Shown: positions 1 to 5,927 of the stretch, piece by piece
Numbering within the stretch: position 1 is the first letter of the stretch
Layout of the letters: every line of letters begins with the position of its first letter
From: a bacterium
GTDB taxonomy: Bacteria > Patescibacteriota > Patescibacteriia > UBA2591 > DAOWAM01
Length of the DNA: 5,927 bases
NCBI GenBank assembly: GCA_030634585.1
Contig: DAOWAM010000038.1
Span: forward strand, 1-5,927
Direction: 5' to 3'
Translations under genes and position numbers: made by a program
The notes under the pieces: generated by a model
Seen by the model: only the letters and a program-made list of their open reading frames with translations
Told to the model about the DNA's origin: nothing
The model's database searches: none

Positions 1-629
1 AAAATAGTTTACCAGAATTACCAATAGCTAAACGTCAACGTTTCCAACAGGAATATGGTTTTTCTGTTTCGGAAGCCAATATTATCATTCCTGATGAACA
101 ACTGGCTAATTATACAGAAAAAATAATTTCTGAATTAAGAGCCTGGTTGATCAGTTCTGAAAATAGTGAAGGTGACGAAGAAGAAATCTGGCAAAAAAAC
201 AAAAAAGAATTAACCAAGCTAGTTTCTAATTGGTTAATTAATCGTTTATTAGGACTACTTAAACGACATAAAACACCGTTGGCAGATTTAAAAATTACCC
301 CAGAAAATTTTGCTCAATTTATTGTCATTTTATCTCAACGTCATTTTTCTTCTTCTTTGGGACAACAGATTTTAGAACAAATGTTTATTTCCGGACAGGA
401 TCCAGAACAGATTATCAATGAACAAAATATTCAACAAGTAGATGACCAGCTATTATTGGAAGAAATCGTTCAACAAATAATCGATGCGAATCCAGTTCTT
501 GTTAAACAATATCGACAGGGGAAAACAGTAATAATCAAATTTTTGGTTGGACAAGCAATGAAACAAACGAAAGGGCGAGCAGATCCTCAATTAGTAGAAC
601 AATTATTGATTAAATCATTGACAGAATAG
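1..629 (+). CDS. gatB: Aspartyl/glutamyl-tRNA(Asn/Gln) amidotransferase subunit B, C-terminal part (5' end outside window)
   Basis: The gene enters from the left edge; the first complete codon is at 3 and the TAG stop is at 627-629, giving 208 visible residues of a protein usually near 480. GatB is the tRNA-binding subunit of the cytosolic GatCAB complex, which converts Glu-tRNA(Gln) and Asp-tRNA(Asn) to the correct amide-charged tRNAs. The visible part starts with the hallmark LPELPIAKRQRF followed by EYG, at the end of the catalytic cradle. It continues into the helical YqeY-like tail domain and ends with the conserved GQAMKQTKGRADPQLVEQLL. The TTG at 147 is internal and not the start, because the frame is open and GatB-like upstream of it. 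Catalytic residues lie outside the window. The following gene is on the same strand 48 bases away, so co-transcription is possible. Identification is very secure. Confidence 0.96.
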   Translation, partial: NSLPELPIAKRQRFQQEYGFSVSEANIIIPDEQLANYTEKIISELRAWLISSENSEGDEEEIWQKNKKELTKLVSNWLINRLLGLLKRHKTPLADLKITPENFAQFIVILSQRHFSSSLGQQILEQMFISGQDPEQIINEQNIQQVDDQLLLEEIVQQIIDANPVLVKQYRQGKTVIIKFLVGQAMKQTKGRADPQLVEQLLIKSLTE

Positions 630-640
630 TATTAATTTGC

Positions 641-656
641 TATCCTTAAGAGGATA
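641..656 (+). other. Small hairpin downstream of gatB
   Basis: TATCCTTAAGAGGATA can fold into a perfect 6-bp stem (TATCCT/AGGATA) with a TAAG loop, 11 bases after the gatB stop. No T-run follows, so it is not a typical intrinsic terminator. The right arm contains AGAGG, but this is more than 20 bases before the ATG at 678, too far for a normal ribosome-binding site. It may be a 3'-end stabilising structure or chance. Confidence 0.3.
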
Positions 657-758
657 AGATAAATAAAATAAATTTAAATGATCAAACCATTTGAACAAAA
701 TAACAAAAAATCTATTAGGCAAAACGATAAACGAAAAATAGTCAATGTGGAAAAAAAA

Positions 759-1064
759 CAATCAATTGAACAAATAGTTGAACGACGTCATTTGGGCGTC
801 TATATTTTGTATCATCGCTTTAAAAATTGTGCGTTAGCCAAAGATCCTTTGATGGAAATGAATAAATTAATTGGAATAGATATAAAACATCCCAGCAATT
901 TTTTCATTAAGTTTAAGGAAAAATATAAATTTATCGCTAATCAAATAAGAATAATTTATTCTATTAAAAATGAATTTCAATGTTGGTTAGAAGAAAATAA
1001 GCCGGCAGGAATATTAAAAGACGAAGCATTGAATAATTGGCAAGCAAAAGAGTTGAAACAAATA
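759..1064 (+). repeat. N-terminal module, copy 1 (diverged direct repeat of 1464-1772)
   Basis: About 102 codons in the frame of 678 align with little gapping to codons 29-131 of the intact paralog. Shared landmarks are QSIEQI/QSLDKI, GVYIL/GLYIL, NKLIG/NQLVG, HPSNF/QPSQF and the closing WQ.K..K. Similarity is clear in protein but weak in DNA, so the duplication is old. The module looks helical and has no recognised catalytic motif. Confidence 0.75.
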
Positions 1065-1087
1065 GCGGGCTTGCTTTAAGTAATCAA

Positions 1088-1327
1088 TTATTAGAGCAAG
1101 TAATAAAAGAAGGAATAAGGGTTGGCAAGAATGAATATCGGCAGAATTATCAAGGAGGATTGAATCAGATGTTCCATAAAGGTTTGATATCAATTAAAAG
1201 ACGACCAGGTTGCCTTGAGGATGATTTAGAAGCGTTAAATAAATTAGATTATCATTATAATCGCCATAAGGTAACTACCTTGCTTTCTTTTAATCCTAAC
1301 TGGCAATTGTTGGCGCGACGTTTGAGT
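1088..1327 (+). repeat. C-terminal module, copy 1 (diverged direct repeat of 3063-3254)
   Basis: In the second frame, 80 codons align with 64 codons at the end of the intact paralog: LLEQVIKEGIRVGKNEY with LLGQVIDQGIKKGNIEY, LEALNKLD with LKALDKLD, then the identical tail KVTTLLSFNPNWQLLARRLS. Copy 1 carries about 16 extra residues (around NQMFHKGLISIKRRPGC), a length difference that is a multiple of three. Confidence 0.85.
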
Positions 1328-1379
1328 AAATACCGTTCTGTTGTAGAAAATAAAAATTAGTTTTTAATTAAAAGAATAA

Positions 1380-3284
1380 ATGACTAAACACAAATTAGAA
1401 AAGTCATTAGTGACCGAGCAACAATTTAATCAGCCAGTTAATTTAAAAAAAGAAAAATTAGACCAATCTCTTGATAAGATTTTTTCTTATCGGCAAATTA
1501 TTGGTCTTTATATTCTACGTAATCGCATACAAGCATTTTTTTTGAACAATCAATCAATTAAATCATTAAATCAATTAGTGGGTGATAATATTGATCAACC
1601 CAGTCAATTTTCTAGGCAATTACAAAAACAGTATTTATTTAGACAACCAGAAAAGAACTTAATCTTTTTATTAAAAGAAGATATTAATAATTGGCTTTTA
1701 AAAAACAACCCCAAGCATAAATTATGGGGACAACAATTACGGGATTGGCAAATAAAAGGAATTAAAAAAGTAAATAAATTTTTTCAAACAAGAATTAAAC
1801 AATTAGATTATCATGAAAATTATTATATTATCAAACAAATAAAAAAAATAAACCAATATCTTAATCAAGTAGTTGATCGAGTAAAAGAATCTAAAGATGT
1901 AGCCAAAAAAAATAAATTTGTTAAAATACTAAACTTGTTAGATGAATATTTTTGCAAAGAAGGTTATCATTTATCGCTTCCCGTTGTTAGTAATCTGTTT
2001 AAACAGTTAAGTAAACATCGCTATTTTGAACAAGATAAATCTAAATATAGTTTAACCTTACAATTAGAACGATTAAAATTAGCCAAAGAAAAAGCATTAT
2101 TAACACCAAAAGAAATACATCAACGGCTTCATCGATTAATGATATTATTTGCTCAACAACAAGATGGATTAGCTAATGTGGCTACCAATATAGAATCTTT
2201 ATTACAAGGGAATAAACAAGCTTGTTTCAGAGAAATTTGGCAGATAGTGGAACAAGGAGACAAACAATATCATTTTAGTAAGGAACAAAATACACAGTTT
2301 TATAAAAAGATTTATTTGTTATTACAACGGCGACAAATAGTTAAAGTTTATGTCGATGATTATCGACAACGTTTTGTCAATCAATGGCAAGAACATTTTT
2401 TTGAAGACATGTTTGGTTTTCAACCAAAAGGACAAATGACAATTGTTGTTGGAACGGTTAGTTTAAATATCGTTTGTAATAATCAAAATGATATTCAACG
2501 GATACACGATTTGATTGTTAAAAGAAAAAAAATTGATTGTTTAAAATCAACCACGGGAATCTTTTATGAAAGAGATAATTTATTGCCACGCTTAAATGGC
2601 ATAGAAATAGTCAATGGGTCTTTATTAGTTGATGAAGAAGAATTCAAAAATACAATTATTCATGAAGAACAACATTTATTATGGTCTAAAATTTATGGTT
2701 TAGAAATGCATTTATTGAACAATAAACAAGAAAACGATTTTGATTTAAAGAAACAAATTAATAATTTATTTAACAAAACAAAAAACGAAGATAAATTATT
2801 AGAAATAATTGGCTTGTTTAGTAAACAAATAGTTACGCAATTAGCGGAAGAAGATAGAATCGAAATGCGAAACGAAATATTAGCCTATTATAAAGGAGGT
2901 TATTATATGCAAAAAGGACAATTTAAATCAGAAGAGTTAAAGAAACTTTTATTAGAAGATGCTGATTATGATTATTTGATTGACCAAGAAGATAAGATTA
3001 ATAATTATAAGCAAATGGTTATTAAAGAAGCGATAAAATTAAATCCAAAAATAGAAATAAAATTATTAGGTCAAGTAATTGATCAGGGGATAAAAAAGGG
3101 AAACATAGAATATCATCAACTTTGCAAGCGTTATCTAGATCTTGATCTTAAAGCACTAGATAAATTAGATCTTTTTTATCCTAGCAAACGAAACAAAGTA
3201 ACAACGTTACTTTCCTTTAATCCTAATTGGCAACTATTGGCGCGACGTTTAAGTGAATTTGATGATGAATTACTTGCAGATTAA
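1380..3284 (+). CDS. Putative cytosolic zinc metalloprotease-like protein (HExxH, gluzincin-like) with conserved N- and C-terminal modules
   Basis: The 634-aa protein has no signal peptide or membrane segment, so it is probably cytoplasmic. Residues 29-131 form a module shared with the broken upstream copy. Residues 135-340 are Lys/Gln/Leu-rich and mainly helical. Residues 345-425 (from GFQPKGQMTIVVG) look alpha/beta and lead to HEEQH at 428-432, the two zinc histidines and catalytic glutamate of HExxH enzymes. RNEILAYY follows with E499 as a plausible third zinc ligand, the gluzincin arrangement. Residues 562-625 are the C-terminal module ending in KVTTLLSFNPNWQLLARRLS. ATG 1380 is chosen because a TAA codon immediately precedes it; there is no Shine-Dalgarno sequence. 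It begins 19 bases after the broken copy and ends 10 bases before the convergent miaA stop. Substrate and pathway are unknown. Peptidase activity is inferred from the motif; no named family is recognised with certainty. Confidence 0.75.
   Translation: MTKHKLEKSLVTEQQFNQPVNLKKEKLDQSLDKIFSYRQIIGLYILRNRIQAFFLNNQSIKSLNQLVGDNIDQPSQFSRQLQKQYLFRQPEKNLIFLLKEDINNWLLKNNPKHKLWGQQLRDWQIKGIKKVNKFFQTRIKQLDYHENYYIIKQIKKINQYLNQVVDRVKESKDVAKKNKFVKILNLLDEYFCKEGYHLSLPVVSNLFKQLSKHRYFEQDKSKYSLTLQLERLKLAKEKALLTPKEIHQRLHRLMILFAQQQDGLANVATNIESLLQGNKQACFREIWQIVEQGDKQYHFSKEQNTQFYKKIYLLLQRRQIVKVYVDDYRQRFVNQWQEHFFEDMFGFQPKGQMTIVVGTVSLNIVCNNQNDIQRIHDLIVKRKKIDCLKSTTGIFYERDNLLPRLNGIEIVNGSLLVDEEEFKNTIIHEEQHLLWSKIYGLEMHLLNNKQENDFDLKKQINNLFNKTKNEDKLLEIIGLFSKQIVTQLAEEDRIEMRNEILAYYKGGYYMQKGQFKSEELKKLLLEDADYDYLIDQEDKINNYKQMVIKEAIKLNPKIEIKLLGQVIDQGIKKGNIEYHQLCKRYLDLDLKALDKLDLFYPSKRNKVTTLLSFNPNWQLLARRLSEFDDELLAD
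1464..1772 (+). repeat. N-terminal module, copy 2
   Basis: Codons 29-131 of the intact metalloprotease-like gene are the counterpart of 759-1064. Trp123 here corresponds to Trp121 of the broken copy, and alignment stops within about eight residues after it, which marks the left edge of the deletion in copy 1. Confidence 0.75.
3063..3254 (+). repeat. C-terminal module, copy 2, with invariant tail motif
   Basis: This is the counterpart of 1088-1327. The last 20 codons (3195-3254) encode the same peptide as 1268-1327, with nine base differences in eight codons, none changing an amino acid. Flanking residues differ (RH before and K after in copy 1, RN before and E after here), so the conserved unit is sharply bounded. 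Confidence 0.85.
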
Positions 3285-3294
3285 AATAAAATTC

Positions 3295-4239
3295 TTATTC
3301 TGATATAAATTTTTTAATTAAACGAATAGCCGAAGATTGTTTATCAATCCAATTAATTCTTTCATCTTGACGCCACCAAGTCATTTGCCGACGAGCATAA
3401 CGATGAGTGGCATATTTAATTTGTTGTATCGCTTGTGGTAAAGCGATTTCTTTATTTAAATAATTTGTTATTTCACGGTAACCAATTCCGCTAAATGAGG
3501 ATAGATTGGCCGGATATTTTTTAAGCAATTGTTTAACCTCCTCAACTAATCCCATTTTGATCATTTGTTCAACCCGTCGGTCAATTCGTTGATATAATTT
3601 CTGACGATCGATTTGAATACCAATTTTTAAAATATTAAATAAAGCAGGCCCTCGTTTTCTTAATTGAGAAAAAGGTTTGCCTGTTTTTTCAATCACTTCT
3701 AAGGCGCGAATGATGCGACGAGGATTATTTGCTTGGACAAAGTCTTTTGCTAATGGGTCTAATTTAATCAATCGTTGATAAATATGATCAATACCTTGTT
3801 TCTTAATTTTTTCTTCCATTTCTTTTCTAAATGATAAATCAGGCATAATTGACGGGATAAGGAAATTATCAGCAATTGTTTTTAAATATAGTGCAGTACC
3901 ACCCACTAAAAAAGGTAACTTTCTTTTGTGTTGTATCTGTCGAATAGTTTTTATTGCTTGTTGTTTGTATTGTCCCACAGTAAATTTCTGATCAGGATTG
4001 GCTACATCTAATAGATGATGTGGAATTGAATCAATAAACACTTTTGTTTGATAATGGCGAACATTTTTTTTATTTAAATATGGTTTTGCTGTGCCAATAT
4101 TCATTTGACGATAAATTGTTCGACTATCAGCACAAATAATTTCACCAGAAAATAGTCTAGCTAAGTTAATTGCTAATTCACTTTTACCCGATCCAGTTGG
4201 GCCAAGAATGATAATTAATGGCGCTAATTGATTAGACAT
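3295..4239 (-). CDS. miaA: tRNA dimethylallyltransferase (tRNA delta(2)-isopentenylpyrophosphate transferase)
   Basis: The enzyme transfers a dimethylallyl group from DMAPP to N6 of adenine 37 in tRNAs reading codons that begin with U, giving i6A37, the substrate of MiaB. At 314 aa it has full family length. Visible motifs are the P-loop GPTGSGKS (13-20), ADSRTIYRQMNIGTAKP (37-53; Asp38 is the expected catalytic base), HHLLDV (74-79), GGTALYL (113-119), NNPRRIIRALEV (171-182), GIGYREI near 251, and RYARRQMTWWR (280-290). The ATG at 4239 puts the P-loop at the usual distance from the N-terminus. No Shine-Dalgarno sequence precedes it; the sequence just upstream on this strand reads CTCCTC, the opposite of one. 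It diverges from prsW and converges with the metalloprotease-like gene. The catalytic set looks intact. Confidence 0.97.
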   Translation of the reverse strand: MSNQLAPLIIILGPTGSGKSELAINLARLFSGEIICADSRTIYRQMNIGTAKPYLNKKNVRHYQTKVFIDSIPHHLLDVANPDQKFTVGQYKQQAIKTIRQIQHKRKLPFLVGGTALYLKTIADNFLIPSIMPDLSFRKEMEEKIKKQGIDHIYQRLIKLDPLAKDFVQANNPRRIIRALEVIEKTGKPFSQLRKRGPALFNILKIGIQIDRQKLYQRIDRRVEQMIKMGLVEEVKQLLKKYPANLSSFSGIGYREITNYLNKEIALPQAIQQIKYATHRYARRQMTWWRQDERINWIDKQSSAIRLIKKFISE

Positions 4240-4261
4240 TAAAATAGAGGAGTTATATAAT
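4233..4261 (+). promoter_or_regulatory. Sigma70-type promoter for prsW
   Basis: A -35-like TAGACA (4233-4238, five of six matches to TTGACA) is followed by a 17-base spacer and a perfect TATAAT (4256-4261). Transcription would begin near 4268, leaving a leader of about 15 bases before the ATG at 4283. The -35 box covers the start codon of the divergent miaA. AGAGGAG at 4246-4252 falls in the spacer, so it would not be in the mRNA and cannot serve as a ribosome-binding site from this promoter. Confidence 0.6.
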
Positions 4262-4277
4262 TAAAATATTAAAGTAA

Positions 4278-4283
4278 ATTATA
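4278..4283 (-). promoter_or_regulatory. Possible -10 box for miaA
   Basis: The minus strand reads a perfect TATAAT here, about 38 bases before the miaA ATG, but the expected -35 position (4301-4306) gives TAAAAT, a poor match. In such AT-rich DNA a lone TATAAT is weak evidence. The alternative is read-through of miaA from the miaB transcript across prsW. Confidence 0.3.
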
Positions 4284-4975
4284 TGAAGATAATCATTATT
4301 ATTTTATTAAGCTTGATACCTAGTTTATTTTGGTTGCTGGTGATTCGTTTTATTGATCGTCGTCGACCAGAACCAAGGAGATTTATTATTTTAGCTTTTA
4401 TTTTAGGAATCATTATTGCTTTTCTTGCTTTGCAAGTGGGTAAATTAGCGTTATCGTTACTTAACTCATTTTCAGTATCATCCTTAGTGTATATTTTGAT
4501 TGGCTCTTTTTTAATTGATGGTTTGATTGAGGAATTAGCCAAGTTTAGTGTAGTACGAATTTTTATTTATCCACAATCATTTTTTGATGAGCCGTTAGAC
4601 GGTGTTGTTTATATGGTCACCGTCGCTTTAGGATTAGCTTTTTTTGAAAACTTATTAATTGCCTGGCAAATTGGACCTGAGATTTTAGGTCTGCGAGCGG
4701 TTACTGCGACATTAATGCATGTGTTAGCGGGGGGAATCACTGGTTATTATTTAGGATTAGCTAGGTTTAGAAGGAAAAAAGAAAAACGAAGTTCAGTACA
4801 TTTAATTATTCTGGGATTAAGTTTAGCTATTATCTTTCATGGTCTTTACAATACAATTGCTCGCGCTAACGTTGTTTGGAATTTATTACCAATCGCTGTT
4901 TTATTAATTGTCGTTTATTGGTTTATTTTACGGGGAATTAAAAAATTGCGACACCAGTCAATCCCCAAGGAGTAA
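4283..4975 (+). CDS. prsW: PrsW-family intramembrane protease
   Basis: This 230-aa polytopic inner-membrane protein has about seven hydrophobic segments, near residues 3-22, 34-55, 65-82, 107-127, 138-158, 172-189 and 198-216. The family's signature residues are present: EELAK (Glu83, Glu84, Lys87) at the end of the third segment, DEPLDGVVY then FFEN (Glu122) in the fourth, His146 in the fifth (MHVLAGG), and HGLYN (His186, Asn190) in the sixth. The PrsW/M82 family is related to Abi/CAAX proteases; Bacillus PrsW makes the first cut in the anti-sigma factor RsiW. No anti-sigma or sigma gene is visible here, so the substrate is unknown and the symbol reflects family only. A short basic loop (RFRRKKEKR, 161-169) suggests a cytoplasmic side. 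ATG 4283 lacks a Shine-Dalgarno sequence; a TAA at 4262-4264 blocks upstream extension beyond a few codons. Its 3' end overlaps miaB. Confidence 0.88.
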   Translation: MKIIIIILLSLIPSLFWLLVIRFIDRRRPEPRRFIILAFILGIIIAFLALQVGKLALSLLNSFSVSSLVYILIGSFLIDGLIEELAKFSVVRIFIYPQSFFDEPLDGVVYMVTVALGLAFFENLLIAWQIGPEILGLRAVTATLMHVLAGGITGYYLGLARFRRKKEKRSSVHLIILGLSLAIIFHGLYNTIARANVVWNLLPIAVLLIVVYWFILRGIKKLRHQSIPKE

Positions 4976-5927
4976 CTTGTGTTATTTTAACTAATTGCCA
5001 TTGACCAATTTGTAAAGTAGGGCGATGATCAGGTGCTAATTTAATCATCACTTTTTTAAAAGTGCTTGTTCTGCCAAACCATTTATTATTTATTATTTTA
5101 CCCGATAGATTGCCATATTTTTTTTCATCAATTAAAACAGTAATCTTTTTGTGAAGATATTTTTGATTATTAAATAAAGCGGTTGTTTGTAAAATTTCAG
5201 TTAATTCTTTTTCTCGCCCTTTTTTTTCTAATAATGAAACGTTATCTTTCATTTTAGCTGACGCTGTTCCTGCGCGAGGTGAATAGCGAGCGATATAGAC
5301 CATGTCAAACTTAACTCGACGTAATAATTTAGCCGTTTGTTGAAAGTCGGATTTAGTTTCACCAGGAAAACCAACAATTATATCGGTGGATAAAGCAATA
5401 TCAGGAATTAATTGACGAATTTTTTTAATTAAATCTAAATAATAATTAACCGTATAACCACGGTTCATTTTTTTTAGAATTTTATTACTTCCCGATTGAG
5501 CTGGCAAATGAATATATTTAGTAATTTTTTCTCCTTGAGAAATTGTGGTAATTAATTGGTCGGATAAATCTTTGGGATGACTAGTGAGAAATCTAATCCA
5601 AAAATTATTTACTCTTTCATCTAACGTAGGCAAGGCATTGCTAGTTAAATTATTAATTAATTGTAATAATTGGGCAAAATTGATTTCTTTTTCTGCTATT
5701 TTTCCATGATAAGAATTAACATTTTGTCCCAACAAAATAATTTCTTTATAACCACTGTTGATTAATTTTTTTATCTCGGATAAGATTCTATTAGTTGGAC
5801 GGGAAATTTCTTGGCCACGAGTGTGGGGGACAACACAATAACTGCAAAAATTATTGCAGCCGGTCATAATTGGTACGTAAGCAGAAAATTTGTTTTGATG
5901 TCGGGGAATTATTTCTAAATATGATTT
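4938..5927 (-). CDS. miaB: tRNA-2-methylthio-N6-dimethylallyladenosine synthase (5' end outside window)
   Basis: This radical-SAM methylthiotransferase adds a methylthio group to C2 of i6A37, the product of MiaA. The gene runs off the right edge: the 20 codons before Met at 5867 stay open and end in FSAYVPI, the normal lead-in to the radical-SAM core, so that Met is internal. Visible are the [4Fe-4S] motif CNNFCSYC (cysteines coded at 5858, 5846 and 5837, minus strand), VVPHTRGQEISRP, LLGQNVNSYHG, TSHPKDL, LPAQSGSNKILKKMNRGYT, STDIIVGFPGET and RYSPRAGT, then a C-terminal TRAM RNA-binding domain from about KKITVLIDEKKYG. The N-terminal domain carrying the second cluster's cysteines lies outside. 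LLGQNVNSYHG and the VVPHTRG context fit MiaB better than MtaB or RimO. The stop (4938-4940) lies inside the end of prsW, a 38-base tail-to-tail overlap. Confidence 0.95.
   Translation of the reverse strand, partial: KSYLEIIPRHQNKFSAYVPIMTGCNNFCSYCVVPHTRGQEISRPTNRILSEIKKLINSGYKEIILLGQNVNSYHGKIAEKEINFAQLLQLINNLTSNALPTLDERVNNFWIRFLTSHPKDLSDQLITTISQGEKITKYIHLPAQSGSNKILKKMNRGYTVNYYLDLIKKIRQLIPDIALSTDIIVGFPGETKSDFQQTAKLLRRVKFDMVYIARYSPRAGTASAKMKDNVSLLEKKGREKELTEILQTTALFNNQKYLHKKITVLIDEKKYGNLSGKIINNKWFGRTSTFKKVMIKLAPDHRPTLQIGQWQLVKITQVTPWGLTGVAIF

Larger units (their letters stand above)
678..1360 (+). pseudogene. Internally deleted, frameshifted paralog of the downstream HExxH metalloprotease-like gene
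   Basis: Two overlapping reading frames together match the two ends of the 634-aa protein encoded at 1380-3284. The first (ATG 678, stop 1077-1079, 133 aa) matches its N-terminal module: GVYIL aligns with GLYIL, WLEENKP with WLLKNNP and NNWQAKELK with RDWQIKGIK. The second frame, -1 relative to the first and open until 1360, matches its C-terminus, including an identical 20-residue tail (1268-1327). The roughly 425 residues between, with the HEEQH zinc site, are absent; the junction lies near 1065-1087. Only a TTG at 1037 could start the second frame, and no ribosome-binding site precedes it. An internal deletion with an out-of-frame join is the simplest reading. Alternatives are a sequencing indel in a genuine short paralog of about 226 aa, a -1 programmed frameshift (no convincing slippery heptamer seen), or two separate small proteins. 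Confidence 0.8.

Noticed and set aside
147..629. A separate 160-aa gene starting with TTG at 147
   Set aside because: The frame is open and clearly GatB-like upstream from position 3, so this is just the end of gatB.
1037..1079. Programmed -1 frameshift site joining the two parts of copy 1
   Set aside because: No X XXY YYZ heptamer in the right frame and no obvious downstream structure; the large internal deletion makes simple decay more likely. Kept only as an alternative.
1352..1373. AT-only inverted repeats (AAAAATTAGTTTTT and TTTTAATTAAAA) before the 1380 start, as a terminator or operator
   Set aside because: They contain no G-C stem pairs and are expected by chance in such AT-rich DNA.
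3133..3180. Repeated TAGATC/GATCTT units as a DNA-level repeat or binding site
   Set aside because: They are explained by the Leu-Asp-rich coding sequence (RYLDLDLKALDKLDL) of the C-terminal module.
630..3284. Toxin-antitoxin or mobile-element origin for the paralog pair
   Set aside because: No transposase, terminal repeats, target duplications or toxin motifs are visible around the pair.
4279..4542. An 87-aa minus-strand reading frame opposite the prsW start
   Set aside because: It lies antisense to a strongly supported membrane protein, is low-complexity Lys/Ile-rich and has no recognisable motif; it is a shadow frame.
4989..5006. Weak inverted repeat AATTG/CAATT downstream of prsW as a terminator
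   Set aside because: The stem has five mostly A-T pairs with an eight-base loop and no T-run, and it lies inside miaB coding sequence.

Overview
The window is AT-rich bacterial DNA read with the standard code; in-frame TGA does not appear inside the genes and Trp is TGG. It holds three housekeeping genes (the 3' end of gatB, a complete miaA and most of miaB), a PrsW-type membrane protease gene, and a tandem pair of related genes of unknown function, one of which is broken. The AT bias, tight spacing, lack of Shine-Dalgarno sequences at visible starts and a cytosolic HExxH protein of a kind I associate with Patescibacteria/CPR genomes suggest a candidate-phylum bacterium. That placement is inference; the housekeeping genes alone would not prove it.

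Left half, plus strand: the last 208 codons of gatB (Asp/Glu-tRNA amidotransferase subunit B) are followed after 48 bases by a paralog pair. The downstream member (1380-3284, 634 aa) is intact. It has an N-terminal module of about 100 residues, a long helical middle, a zinc-metalloprotease-like HEEQH site and a distinctive C-terminal tail. The upstream member (678-1360) keeps only the N-terminal module and the tail. About 1.27 kb corresponding to the catalytic middle is missing, and the two remaining parts are in different frames. I call it an internally deleted pseudogene.

Right half: miaA (minus, 3295-4239) converges on the metalloprotease-like gene with a 10-base gap. prsW (plus, 4283-4975) diverges from miaA across 43 bases that contain a good sigma70-type promoter for prsW. 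miaB (minus, 4938 to the window edge) overlaps the prsW 3' end tail-to-tail by 38 bases. MiaA and MiaB act in sequence on A37 of tRNAs reading UNN codons (prenylation, then methylthiolation), so two genes of one pathway flank an opposite-strand membrane protease gene.

The most interesting signal is the paralog pair. The 20-residue tail KVTTLLSFNPNWQLLARRLS is identical in both copies although their DNA differs at nine positions there, all synonymous, while the rest of the proteins has diverged strongly. That points to strong protein-level selection on the tail. There is no tRNA, rRNA, CRISPR array or insertion sequence, and no gene-free stretch longer than 48 bases.
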